Shown here: positions 32,349-40,482 of the stretch, piece by piece
How positions within the stretch are numbered: the stretch's first letter is position 1
Layout: every line of letters starts with the position of its first letter
Origin: Candidatus Thorarchaeota archaeon
Lineage (GTDB): Archaea; Asgardarchaeota; Thorarchaeia; Thorarchaeales; Thorarchaeaceae
Direction: 5' to 3'
Assembly: GCA_020348985.1 (NCBI GenBank)
Contig: CP070761.1
Coordinates: 3,018,214 to 3,058,695, forward strand
Length of the DNA: 40,482 nt
The notes under the pieces: generated by a model
Told to the model about the DNA's origin: nothing
The model's database searches: none
Seen by the model: the letters and a program-made list of their open reading frames with translations, nothing else
Program-made: the position numbers and the translations under genes

Positions 32349-33269
32349 ATGAATACAACAATCGCGAAAACAGAAGAGATGAAGACAAAAGGCGAAATGA
32401 AACAAATCAGAAGTCGACGAATCCTGTATGAAGTGGGAATGGCTGCTGTGTTAGTCATAGTAGCGTCATTCGGATTCTGGGGCGCATATGCATCAGGAAT
32501 CTCGACCGAACTGCGTATTCTTGTGTTCGTGGGTCTTCCGGCCGGATTCCTAGTGGCAGCTTTGGTAACGAGATTGAACCAGCGTTACACGAAGTACTGG
32601 GAAATCTCGTTCATCTTCTTTGCCATCTTTGGGGGAATTCTAGTATCAGCTCTGCTTAGTCATACTATGAGTACAGTACTGCTGCAATATCTCGGACTAG
32701 AGACATCCAACCCGTACGCTTCATCCGCTACGCTCGCTGTCTTGAAGTTCTCCGAAGTTGCGCTTTCAGTCGTCCCTGCTCTGATTCTGATAGGAATCGC
32801 AGGAATCAATCTGCAGAGTGTGTATCTCAAAGGTGGTGACAAGAGACGTGCGCTGAAGTATGCTCTTCTGCCAATTGGAATCGTCGTTCTCGTCGCGCTG
32901 ACTGAACTGGGGGTATTGCTCACTATAGGTTTAGATGATCTCCTCGTGTGGACACCTGGAGTCATTGTGTTTTCGTTCTCAAATGCCTTCATGGAAGAGT
33001 TCTGGTTTAGAGGGCTTCTTCTTGGCAAGTCAAATGAATTGATGAGTAGTCGAGCATCATTGATGTGGACGTCGATTGCGTTCGGCATGATGCACTTTGC
33101 AACCAACTATGGCGTAGGAGTAGAGCATCTGGTGTTTGTGGCCATCACTCTTATTCTAGGTTTAGCTTTCGGCTATGCCGTTCTGAAATCTGATAGCATT
33201 TGGGGAGCTGTAGTGGCTCACGCAATTGGAGACATCTTCTTCGTCTTCCTAGTCTTAGCAGCATTATGA
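32349..33269 (+). CDS. CPBP-family intramembrane metalloprotease
   Basis: This 306-residue polytopic membrane protein has about eight hydrophobic segments. The signature of the CAAX-processing/bacteriocin-processing (CPBP, Abi) family is present: FMEEFWFRGLLLG (EExxxR) in one helix, FGMMHFATNY (second motif His), and VVAHAIGDIFF (third motif HxxxD/N). These residues bind the catalytic metal inside the membrane. Substrates may be prenylated or other membrane proteins; a self-immunity role is also known in bacteria. It stands alone after a clear TATA box and convergent to MetRS. The ribosome site before ATG 32349 is weak. A strongly basic N-terminus (KQIRSRR) marks the cytoplasmic side. Confidence 0.9.
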   Translation: MNTTIAKTEEMKTKGEMKQIRSRRILYEVGMAAVLVIVASFGFWGAYASGISTELRILVFVGLPAGFLVAALVTRLNQRYTKYWEISFIFFAIFGGILVSALLSHTMSTVLLQYLGLETSNPYASSATLAVLKFSEVALSVVPALILIGIAGINLQSVYLKGGDKRRALKYALLPIGIVVLVALTELGVLLTIGLDDLLVWTPGVIVFSFSNAFMEEFWFRGLLLGKSNELMSSRASLMWTSIAFGMMHFATNYGVGVEHLVFVAITLILGLAFGYAVLKSDSIWGAVVAHAIGDIFFVFLVLAAL

Positions 33270-33364
33270 ATACGGCACTAGAAGTCGTCCAGACTGGAGA
33301 CAGTGCCGATTGGTCTGATAGAAGAATCCGAGGTGGCATCAGCCACCTCTTTCCGAAGAATCAT

Positions 33365-35419
33365 TTAAGCAGCCTTACTGCCCGGGGGCACTCCATCAAC
33401 AGTGACAGGAACCCATCTACCGGGCTCGTCAGCCTTCTCGACTGCCAGAATCATTCCATGGCTTTCAATACCGCCAATCTTCTTGGGCTCCAAATTCACC
33501 AGGAATAGGGCCGTCATTCCTTGAAGCTCATCTGGCTTGTATTGATCAGCCAGCCCGGTGACCATCGTCCTCGTCTCCGTGCCAATGTCGACCTTGATCT
33601 TAAGCAGCTTGTCCTTCTTGGGGACTTTCTCGACTTCGAGGATAACTCCCGCGCGCAAGTCAATCTTCTTGAAGTATTCAAACGATATGATTTCGGATTC
33701 CTCCTCCATATCTTCACCCTTCTGAGCTGCCTCAGCCGCTCTAATCCGATTGGAGATGGACTCCTTCAGTGACGCAAGAAGATCATCATCGATCTTGGAA
33801 ATGACAGGTTTTGGCGTTCCTAGTTCGGTGCCAACAGTTGGTGGATTCAGAGCCTCATCCAGAGGCACTTCGTGAATCTCAGACGGTTCATGCCCAAGCT
33901 GACCCCAAACTGTCTCTGCAGTAGAAGGCAGTATCGGGTCCACCAAAATTGTCAAAGCTTTGACCAGTGCAGCTGCATTGTAAAGGACTTCACCACACTT
34001 CCCTTTGTCAGTTTTGACTAGATCCCATGGCTTGTTCGATTGGAAATACTCATTGCCGACCGCAGCAAGTCGAAGAACTTCATCAGCCACTTTCTTTAGT
34101 TCGTATTCGTTGACGGCACTGACTATTCCATCAATGGTCTTATTGATTTCCTTCTTGAGCTTTGAATCTAGCTTACCCTCGGGCACACTACCATAGTGCT
34201 TCTTTGTGAAGTGAAGAGCACGATAGATGAAGTTGCCAAGAGTTGCAACAAGCTCGTTGTTGACCTTTTCTGCCAGGGTCTGCCAAGAGAAATCGAGGTC
34301 CTTTGTCTGGCTGGTCGATGCCACCATATAATAGCGCAGGTAATCAGGATCCAACCCATTGTCGAGGTAGTCTTCTTCAATAAAGACAACGTAGCCCCTG
34401 CTTCTACTGAAATTGTGACCCTCAACCTTCACCATCCCTGATGCAACAACAGCAAATGGTAGATTGTACCCGCTTCCCTTTAGCATCGAGGGCCAAAACA
34501 GACAATGGTGGTAAACTATGTCTTGACCTATGTAGTGTACCAGACGTCCATCACCAGGCTTCCAGTACTTCTCCCATGCGTCAGGCTGACCGATTCCCTT
34601 TGCCCACTGTTCAGTGCTCGACATATAGTGGATTGGGGCGTCCACCCAAACGTAAAGCACCAAATCCGCTTCGCCAGGATATTTGATTCCCCAATCAAGA
34701 TCTCTTGTTATGCACCAGTCTTGGAGACCTTCTCTCACCCAACTCAACGCGAAGTTCCGGGCGTTCTTGGTACCGCCCATCTTCTGTAGATAGTCTTCCA
34801 AGAACGAACTGAACTCGGTCAGTTTTAGGAAGTAGTGAGTTCGTGACACAGGTCGAGTGGGATTGCCGCATATCGCGCATCTGGGATTGAGAATCTCACC
34901 GGGTTCCAGATAGCGACCACATCCTTGGTCACACTCATCACCCCTAGCATCGGAGTGACAATACGGACACTCTCCTCGCACAAATCTGTCTGGTTGAGAC
35001 CGCCCGCATGTGTCGCAGTAGGGCGTCTCAAGCTCCTTCGAGTAGATGTATCCGTTCTTCTGAAGCTCATCGACAATCTGAAGCGTACGGTCCACATTCT
35101 CCTTGTCGTCTGTTGTACCGTAGTTGTCAAAGAAGATGTTCAGCTTGGGAAAAGTCTCAACGTAATGCTGATGATACTTCTGATAGACTTCCTTTGGTGT
35201 GAGCCCTTCCTTCTCGGCCACTGTCACAACCGGGGTCCCATGTGTGTCGGATCCACAAACGAAAGTGACATCTACTCCCATCTTTCTAAGGAGTCTGACA
35301 AACACGTCAGCGGGGACGTAGGTTCGAAGGTGACCTATGTGCATAGTCCCGCTTGCGTATGGTAGTCCACATGTTACAAGCACAGGATCTTCTGTTGGAT
35401 AGTTCTTCAGTCTAGTCAC
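33365..35419 (-). CDS. metG: Methionyl-tRNA synthetase with C-terminal tRNA-binding domain
   Basis: This 684-residue cytosolic class Ia synthetase charges tRNA-Met. Residues 1-350 form the catalytic domain with the HIGH motif TMHIGHLRTY. A four-Cys double zinc knuckle follows: YCDTCGRSQPDRF and CPYC, then CDQGCGRYLEP and CAICG. The second signature is HNFSRSRGYVVF, in the place of KMSKS. The anticodon-binding domain includes NELVATLGNFIYRALHFTKK. Residues about 572-684 are an EMAPII/Arc1p-like OB domain (IDLRAGVILEVEKVPKKDKL and IESHGMILAVEK), fused as in many archaea and bacteria. The start is GTG 35419 with GGAG unusually close, so the true start could differ slightly. It is the only core translation gene in the window apart from alaX. 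Confidence 0.95.
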   Translation of the reverse strand: MTRLKNYPTEDPVLVTCGLPYASGTMHIGHLRTYVPADVFVRLLRKMGVDVTFVCGSDTHGTPVVTVAEKEGLTPKEVYQKYHQHYVETFPKLNIFFDNYGTTDDKENVDRTLQIVDELQKNGYIYSKELETPYCDTCGRSQPDRFVRGECPYCHSDARGDECDQGCGRYLEPGEILNPRCAICGNPTRPVSRTHYFLKLTEFSSFLEDYLQKMGGTKNARNFALSWVREGLQDWCITRDLDWGIKYPGEADLVLYVWVDAPIHYMSSTEQWAKGIGQPDAWEKYWKPGDGRLVHYIGQDIVYHHCLFWPSMLKGSGYNLPFAVVASGMVKVEGHNFSRSRGYVVFIEEDYLDNGLDPDYLRYYMVASTSQTKDLDFSWQTLAEKVNNELVATLGNFIYRALHFTKKHYGSVPEGKLDSKLKKEINKTIDGIVSAVNEYELKKVADEVLRLAAVGNEYFQSNKPWDLVKTDKGKCGEVLYNAAALVKALTILVDPILPSTAETVWGQLGHEPSEIHEVPLDEALNPPTVGTELGTPKPVISKIDDDLLASLKESISNRIRAAEAAQKGEDMEEESEIISFEYFKKIDLRAGVILEVEKVPKKDKLLKIKVDIGTETRTMVTGLADQYKPDELQGMTALFLVNLEPKKIGGIESHGMILAVEKADEPGRWVPVTVDGVPPGSKAA

Positions 35420-35801
35420 ACTCCTTCATTTCTTATGAATGTCAATTAACCTAGTACTGGCTGCAGGAAGCAGATGCTCAGAAGTAGAACATTCAGGCTG
35501 GTCGGACTGAATCTCGAACCATTGCGATTTCGTTTTGAAGTTCTTGCTTTCTTTTCTGTGAGTTTCTTTCCCGCCTTCAGTAAGTAGGTACGAGAACCTC
35601 ATCGGATTACGGATATAACTCTTACTTCCCATGCCCTCAGTGTCTTCGCAGTTTGGCTGGCTTGTTGGTAGTTCCTTGGTAGACGTCGTTCTGCGATAGT
35701 CGACTGGGGCCGATTTGTAACGTCCAGTCTTTACTAATGTATAAAGGGGGAATTGCACATAGGACGAGAGGAAACCGCGGTTACTGTCCGGAGGAAAATG
35801 G
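35420..35801. other. Divergent intergenic region upstream of metG and the SBBP operon
   Basis: These 382 bases separate metG from the SBBP genes. A minus-strand frame of 110 codons (35426-35758) crosses most of it. Its segment RNPMRFSYLLTEGGKETHR recalls the recognition end of winged-helix regulators, but it has no ribosome site and no complete domain, so I do not call it a gene. A TATAAA at 35740-35745 and a GGAGG at 35790-35794 serve the rightward gene. Nothing else was recognised. Confidence 0.5.
35740..35745 (+). promoter_or_regulatory. TATA box of the SBBP surface-protein operon
   Basis: TATAAA preceded by TTTACTAATG lies 62 bases before GTG 35802. A start about 25 bases downstream would give a leader of about 35 bases carrying the GGAGG ribosome site at 35790-35794. 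This is one of the clearest promoters in the window. Confidence 0.6.
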
Positions 35802-38123
35802 GTGAAACCCAGCTATCACATGTTAGGATGCATATTAGTAGGCCTATTGATATCTGGGTTTACACCAGTTGCTACTAGTGCTAGTCCACAGTCTAAAGTT
35901 GACTTTGGACCCAGTCAAGCCTCAATTGAGAGTTCATTGCTCTTCTCTACATATTTGGGAGGGGACCAAAGGCTGTCCGACGACGACAGAGCAGCTGCAA
36001 CATGTGTCGGCCCTGATGGAGGCATCTTTGTTGTAATCTACTCTGAAACCCATCTTTGGCCATTGGTCAATGCCTATCAAGACACTTACGGAGGGGGAGA
36101 GTCTGATATTGTACTTGTAGAACTCAGCTCAGATGGTTCTACGGTGCTCTACTGCACTTTTCTGGGCGGAGATGGTCTGGATTTCCCTCAGCATATGGTT
36201 GTCGACGATGCCAGGAATGTGTACATAGCTGGGTCCACCAATTCGAGCAATATTGCTACGCCCGGCGCTTTTGATGAAAGCCACAATGGGGAACGAGACA
36301 TCTTCATCATGAAGTTCACACCTGATACTAATACTATGCACTACTGGACTTACGTTGGAGGATCGGATTCAGATGAAGCAAGTTCTCTTGCAGTTGATTC
36401 TGGTGGAAATGCGTATGTGACTGGATATACTAGATCTGGTGATTTCCCAGTCACAAATGGAATTGACGACTCTCTAAATGGGACACAAGACGCCTTTGTC
36501 TTGAAACTCAATTCAGAAGGGGACGAGCTGTCATTCTCGACCTTCTTGGGAGGAGTTGGGGTTGAGTGGGGAAGCTATGTGACTCAAGGTCCCAATGGAA
36601 GTCTATTCGTCACCGGTCACACTGAGTCGCACGACTTCTACTGCACTGAGGATGCTTATGATTCGACACTGAATGGAACACGTGATGGCTTTGTCGTAAA
36701 GCTGGAACCTGATGGAAGTGATATCACATTCTCAACTCTCGTAGGTGGACTTAGAGATGACCAAGTCTTGTGTTCCTTTGTTGACGATTTAGGTTGTGCG
36801 TATCTTGCCGGCACAACTCGCTCTTCCGACTTTCCGATAGTCGATGGACTAGCAGATGAAATTGGTGGAGATGCTGACTCATTTGTGCTGAAGCTCTCAC
36901 CAGACGGTAGTGAGATTTTCTACTCTACCTATGTTGGAGGCGAAGGCGATGAAGAGGCATGGCACATAGCTGTGGACAACTGGGGTTGTGTGTACATTGC
37001 AGGGAAAACATATTCTGATGACTACCCAGTAGCCAACGCATTCGATGAGGAATACGGTGGCGAAGGCGATTGCTTCTTGACGAAGCTGGACATTGGAAAC
37101 AATAGCGTTCTCTTCAGTACGTACATTGGTGGAGACGCATTTGACTGCGCATTACGATTTGACTTCGACAGCGCTGGAAACATCATCGTATGTGGGTATA
37201 CCAGTTCTGATGACTTTCCGACAACTAGTGGTTCTTTTCAAGAAGAGTACTACGCAAATTGGGATGCTTTCTTGATTGCACTCCATGACTTGGGAGACAT
37301 GGACTTGGATGGTCTGAATGAATGGGCGGAATACCTCAGTGGGACGATGAGGGCCAGCAATGACACGGAATCAGATGGTATGCCAGATGGATGGGAAGTC
37401 ACATTCGGACTTGACCCGCTAGTGGACGATGCAGACCTTGACAAAGACGGTGACGGCCTATCGAATCTGGGTGAATTCCAGAACCGCACAGATCCGACTT
37501 TTCCGGATTCAGATCTTGATGGAATTCCTGATGGGTGGGAGGTTCACAATGGATACGATCCAGGGAATGAATACATACCCCTCGGTCAGCTTCTTCATTA
37601 TAACCTGTTGTTCGTTATTGTTGGACTCGTTGTCATAGTCACAATTCCGACTGTATACTTCATTCGCCCCAGACTAGTGAGAGAGAAGACTGTCGAAGTG
37701 TCATTTGGCAGTGAGGAGGAGACTCTGAAAGCACTCGAAGAATTGATTCAGGAGTTTCCAAACGTTGCGGACTTCGAGAGAATCGAAGCCAAACCTGAAA
37801 GAGAAGAACTCGAAGTTGACCTGAGTCGTCTTCGGGAGTTGATGAGTCAAGTCGACAGGCTCCTGAAAATCGAGCACACATTGGAAGGTCAGGTCAAGGA
37901 AGCCCTCCTGAGGGAAGGTGTACACCAATCAGTAGTGGGTCAAATCACAGTTGAGTTTCTCACGAAGGAGCGCGCGAGTTTGGATGCGGCAGATTTGAGA
38001 GCGTTAGGAATAATCCAAGAGATAATGGATATTCCAAGTCCGGACGAGATCAGAAGCATGATGGATGCACAAGAAGTCGTTGAACAAGTGTTGAGAGGAA
38101 TGGGGAGAGTGAAAGAAGAGTGA
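35802..38123 (+). CDS. Membrane-anchored SBBP propeller protein with Ca-binding repeats and cytoplasmic domain
   Basis: This 773-residue protein is read from GTG 35802 with GGAGG 7 bases upstream. Residues 1-27 are a signal peptide (ILVGLLISGFTPVATSA). Residues about 45-500 hold seven SBBP repeats of the type LLFSTYLGG, D--G-VYI-G-T-S-DFP, G--D-FVLKL--DGS, enough for one seven-bladed propeller. Residues about 500-590 contain Asp-rich calcium-type loops (DMDLDGLNEW, LDKDGDGLSNLGE, DSDLDGIPDGWEV). A membrane helix (LLFVIVGLVVIVTIPTVYFI, about 602-622) follows, then about 150 charged cytoplasmic residues with coiled-coil-like helices (VDLSRLRELMSQVDRLLKIE). It probably binds a ligand or matrix outside and a partner inside. 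Its stop overlaps the next gene's start (GTGA). Confidence 0.88.
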   Translation: MKPSYHMLGCILVGLLISGFTPVATSASPQSKVDFGPSQASIESSLLFSTYLGGDQRLSDDDRAAATCVGPDGGIFVVIYSETHLWPLVNAYQDTYGGGESDIVLVELSSDGSTVLYCTFLGGDGLDFPQHMVVDDARNVYIAGSTNSSNIATPGAFDESHNGERDIFIMKFTPDTNTMHYWTYVGGSDSDEASSLAVDSGGNAYVTGYTRSGDFPVTNGIDDSLNGTQDAFVLKLNSEGDELSFSTFLGGVGVEWGSYVTQGPNGSLFVTGHTESHDFYCTEDAYDSTLNGTRDGFVVKLEPDGSDITFSTLVGGLRDDQVLCSFVDDLGCAYLAGTTRSSDFPIVDGLADEIGGDADSFVLKLSPDGSEIFYSTYVGGEGDEEAWHIAVDNWGCVYIAGKTYSDDYPVANAFDEEYGGEGDCFLTKLDIGNNSVLFSTYIGGDAFDCALRFDFDSAGNIIVCGYTSSDDFPTTSGSFQEEYYANWDAFLIALHDLGDMDLDGLNEWAEYLSGTMRASNDTESDGMPDGWEVTFGLDPLVDDADLDKDGDGLSNLGEFQNRTDPTFPDSDLDGIPDGWEVHNGYDPGNEYIPLGQLLHYNLLFVIVGLVVIVTIPTVYFIRPRLVREKTVEVSFGSEEETLKALEELIQEFPNVADFERIEAKPEREELEVDLSRLRELMSQVDRLLKIEHTLEGQVKEALLREGVHQSVVGQITVEFLTKERASLDAADLRALGIIQEIMDIPSPDEIRSMMDAQEVVEQVLRGMGRVKEE

Positions 38124-40482
38124 AGATTGCTAGGAGAATAAGGAGGGAGAGAATCGTCAGGAGGACCTTGGAGATTTCTTTGGGCTTGCTCGTCATATCA
38201 TTCCTGGTATCGACTCCAGCTTCTGCCGTAAAGATTGGGGATAGTGATGCATTCAGCCATTCTGATTCACAAACAGAGTCAAGCTTCTCGACACGTTATG
38301 CAGAATCCTCAGGCTACTTCTCAGAGAATCTAGGTCAGATTCCCGACACAAGTATACGATATTACGCAAGAATGCTGGACGGATACATCGGCCTGGCAAC
38401 GGACAGGATTTCTGTCTGGACATCATCAATGATTCGCACAGATGTCCTGATCTTTGATGACTCTCAGCGTGATTCACCTCAGGCCGTTGAGATGGTGGGA
38501 CACTCGACTAATTACTTCTTGGGAGATAGAGGTACATTCACTGATGTCAAGAACTATCGGAAGGTTCTGTACTCTGAATTGTGGCCGGGTGTAGACCTCC
38601 TTCTAACCAGTCCGCAAACAGGAGTCGCCTGTGAACTCAGAATTGAAGACGGTATTGATTGCACTAGAATTGCTGATTCTCTCGACGAATCGAATTCAGC
38701 GATGAAGAGCTTAATCAAACATGCCGCTCTGACAATAGACCGATCAATCCAGTTTGATTTGGTAGACATAGTCTGCTCACAATATCGAGTTCAGCAGGAT
38801 TCAGGGTTACTCTTCTCAATGTTCCTCGGAGGGTCAGATCGAGATCAGGCAAAAGCTATCACTAGGGATGGAAGCGGTAACCTCTACATCACTGGACTGA
38901 CTTCGTCTCTTGATTTTCCTGTTCTTAATGAGTTAATGGCCCTCCAGGGGGACCAAGATGTCTTCGTCACCAAGATCAATCAGAGCGGCGGTCTAGTGTA
39001 TTCAACCTACATTGGAGGCAGCTCTGCCACTGTCGGCATAATTGCACGGGATGAAGGAGCCGACATCGCTGTCGATGTCGACGGGAACGCATACGTAACT
39101 GGGAACACCAGATCAGATGACTTCCCGACTGTGAATGCGTGGGACCCAGATCTCACTAGCGGCGAGTATGCCGATGATGAAGGGGACGCATTCCTGTTGA
39201 AATTGAATTCGACTGGGAATGGAATAATCTATTCAACATACTTCGGAGGAGGATCAGGGGATCAGGGGACTTCGGTTGTGGTGGACAATGTCGGAAACGC
39301 CTACATGTCTGGCTCCACGAGGTCAGATTCTTTCCCATTGATGAATCCGATTTATGACTCGAATGCCGGAATGCATGATGGGTTCATCATGTGTCTCTCC
39401 GCGGCGGGTGACAGTCTCCTGTTCAGCACATTTCTGGGCGGCACGGGAATGGACGCTGTGGACGATCTTGCTCTTGACTCATCTGGAAACTTGATTGCTA
39501 CTGGATACACCGGCGGAGGTCTTTCTATCATAGGTCAGCTATTCACCACTCATGCAGGAGGGAGTGATGCATTTGTAGTGAAGATTGACTCTTCTTGGCA
39601 GGTAGTTTACTCAACCTATCTCGGCGGAGATGGAAACGATCGAGGTGAATCAGTATGTGTTGACGACGTCGGGAACGTTTACGTCACCGGGTGGACAGAG
39701 TCAGCCAACTTCCCTATTGAGAACGAGGTTCACGAAACTGGTACGTACGATGGAGCAGCGGATTGCTTTGTAACAATAATCTCTGAGACTGGATCCTCAC
39801 TTCTCCTTAGTACCCTCTTTGGTGGTTCAGGATCAGATATTGGGACAAGCATTTCTGTAGATGTCAGAGGTAACGTATTCATTGCAGGCGAAACGGCGTC
39901 CACGGACTTCCCGACATCGTTTCCGACCGAATACGAACAGTACAGCGGGGGCACGGATGCTTTCATTCTGAAGATGAATCTCAATTACATTCTGTACTCT
40001 ACTTACGTAGGGGGATCCGACCGTGATGTTGCTGAGTCGATAGCTGTAGATTCCTATAACAACACGTACATTTGCGGATATACGAGATCAGCCGACTTCC
40101 CGGGTCCAGGACTGACAGATTATGTGGATGGGTTCGATGGATTCGTTTTCGGAATTCACTTGGTGGACAGTCCTATCCGACCTCCCACTGATCCGTCACC
40201 CAGACCAAGTATGGAGGACATGGTTCTGATTGTTGGTGCAACATCCTCTGTAGTAGTCATGGCAGTGGTTGTCCTCTTCATCAGGAAGCTCAACCAGGAT
40301 AGGACCCAGATGGCAATGGATGCAGCAATGGACCGAATTGCAGATCCGGACTGGAATTATCCCGGAGAAAGCCCTGATGGCGCTGAACCCATTGGTCCTG
40401 AACCAGACTGGAACTATCCCGGAGAAAGCCCTGATGGCGCTGAACCCATTGGTCCTGAACCGGACTGGAACTATCCTGGAGA
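38120..40482 (+). CDS. Second membrane-anchored SBBP propeller protein, 3' end outside window
   Basis: The frame starts at GTG 38120 in a 4-base overlap with the previous stop and is open to the right edge (787 complete codons). The basic n-region RRIRRERIVRRT and core LEISLGLLVISFLVSTPASA form a signal peptide. Residues about 60-225 are the N-terminal domain seen before SBBP repeats in other proteins (FSENLGQIPDTSIRYYAR, NYFLGDRGTF, VLYSELWPGVDLLL). Seven repeats follow, about residues 230-680, such as GLVYSTYIGG and GNAYVTGNTRSDDFP. A membrane helix, MVLIVGATSSVVVMAVVVLF, starts near residue 702. The cytoplasmic tail ends in 19-residue tandem repeats at the window edge. Length and end are unknown. 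Confidence 0.9.
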   Translation, partial: MKIARRIRRERIVRRTLEISLGLLVISFLVSTPASAVKIGDSDAFSHSDSQTESSFSTRYAESSGYFSENLGQIPDTSIRYYARMLDGYIGLATDRISVWTSSMIRTDVLIFDDSQRDSPQAVEMVGHSTNYFLGDRGTFTDVKNYRKVLYSELWPGVDLLLTSPQTGVACELRIEDGIDCTRIADSLDESNSAMKSLIKHAALTIDRSIQFDLVDIVCSQYRVQQDSGLLFSMFLGGSDRDQAKAITRDGSGNLYITGLTSSLDFPVLNELMALQGDQDVFVTKINQSGGLVYSTYIGGSSATVGIIARDEGADIAVDVDGNAYVTGNTRSDDFPTVNAWDPDLTSGEYADDEGDAFLLKLNSTGNGIIYSTYFGGGSGDQGTSVVVDNVGNAYMSGSTRSDSFPLMNPIYDSNAGMHDGFIMCLSAAGDSLLFSTFLGGTGMDAVDDLALDSSGNLIATGYTGGGLSIIGQLFTTHAGGSDAFVVKIDSSWQVVYSTYLGGDGNDRGESVCVDDVGNVYVTGWTESANFPIENEVHETGTYDGAADCFVTIISETGSSLLLSTLFGGSGSDIGTSISVDVRGNVFIAGETASTDFPTSFPTEYEQYSGGTDAFILKMNLNYILYSTYVGGSDRDVAESIAVDSYNNTYICGYTRSADFPGPGLTDYVDGFDGFVFGIHLVDSPIRPPTDPSPRPSMEDMVLIVGATSSVVVMAVVVLFIRKLNQDRTQMAMDAAMDRIADPDWNYPGESPDGAEPIGPEPDWNYPGESPDGAEPIGPEPDWNYPG
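40343..40482 (+). repeat. 57-bp tandem repeat encoding a 19-residue cytoplasmic-tail unit
   Basis: Units begin at 40343, 40400 and 40457; the third is cut by the window edge. Units 1 and 2 differ at only a few bases within their first 20 positions (for example GAT/GAA, AAT/AAC) and are otherwise identical, so the array is recent. Each unit encodes roughly DPDWNYPGESPDGAEPIGP. It lies after the membrane helix of the second SBBP protein, so it is predicted to be cytoplasmic. Assembly may collapse or miscount such an array. Confidence 0.9.

Noticed and set aside
35426..35758. Minus-strand frame of 110 codons upstream of metG with a winged-helix-like segment
   Set aside because: No ribosome site, no complete helix-turn-helix domain, and it overlaps the SBBP promoter. 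Kept only as part of the intergenic description.

Overview
The window looks archaeal. Most likely it comes from an Asgard archaeon of the Thorarchaeota type, although that lineage call is inference. The supporting signs are a methionyl-tRNA synthetase with two zinc knuckles and a C-terminal tRNA-binding domain, a free-standing AlaX editing protein, an aldehyde:ferredoxin oxidoreductase, a short CbiX chelatase, TATA-type promoters, frequent GTG/TTG starts with Shine-Dalgarno sites, and giant single-pass surface proteins with NosD-like and SBBP repeats. No rRNA, tRNA, CRISPR array, insertion sequence or integrase was seen.

Layout. 1-202: tail of an aldo/keto reductase. 207-7424 (-): a 2405-residue surface protein, a right-handed beta-helix followed by 12 Ig-like domains and a membrane anchor. 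7567-10644: a small TPR protein, a HAD hydrolase and an AAA-type P-loop ATPase with an unusual C-terminal domain. 10715-13866: an AT-richer-looking patch holding the tail of a GH38-like alpha-mannosidase, the tail of an MDR reductase, two intact tandem MDR reductases, and a membrane protein that looks N-terminally truncated. This patch looks like a recombination scar. 13928-14665 (-): AlaX.

14789-20110 (+) is a tight five-gene operon: SCP2-like protein, D-2-hydroxyacid dehydrogenase, FGGY sugar kinase, class II (fuculose-1-phosphate-type) aldolase, and aldehyde:ferredoxin oxidoreductase. Facing it on the minus strand are an L-fucose-isomerase-like protein and a soluble histidine kinase. Together these suggest a deoxysugar route: isomerase, kinase, aldolase, then ferredoxin-linked oxidation of the aldehyde and possibly further 2-hydroxyacid metabolism. 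The aldolase has Glu73, His92, His94 and His155, the same numbering as the zinc site of E. coli FucA.

22300-33269 is housekeeping and accessory metabolism: an AbgB-like M20 amidohydrolase, a membrane zinc-ribbon protein, CbiX, an exported metallo-beta-lactamase-fold protein, a DUF6935-like protein, a histidine phosphatase, a run of ATP10-like thioredoxin-fold protein, UV damage endonuclease, SDR protein and creatininase, then a non-pyrrolysine MttB-family methyltransferase and a CPBP membrane protease. 33365-35419 (-): MetRS.

35802 to the end (+): two overlapping genes for membrane-anchored seven-repeat SBBP propeller proteins. The second runs off the window inside a 57-bp tandem repeat that codes for its cytoplasmic tail. 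The candidates for something little described are the ferredoxin-linked deoxysugar cluster, the SBBP pair with cytoplasmic extensions, the AAA ATPase with a possible nuclease-like tail, and the GH38/MDR scar.
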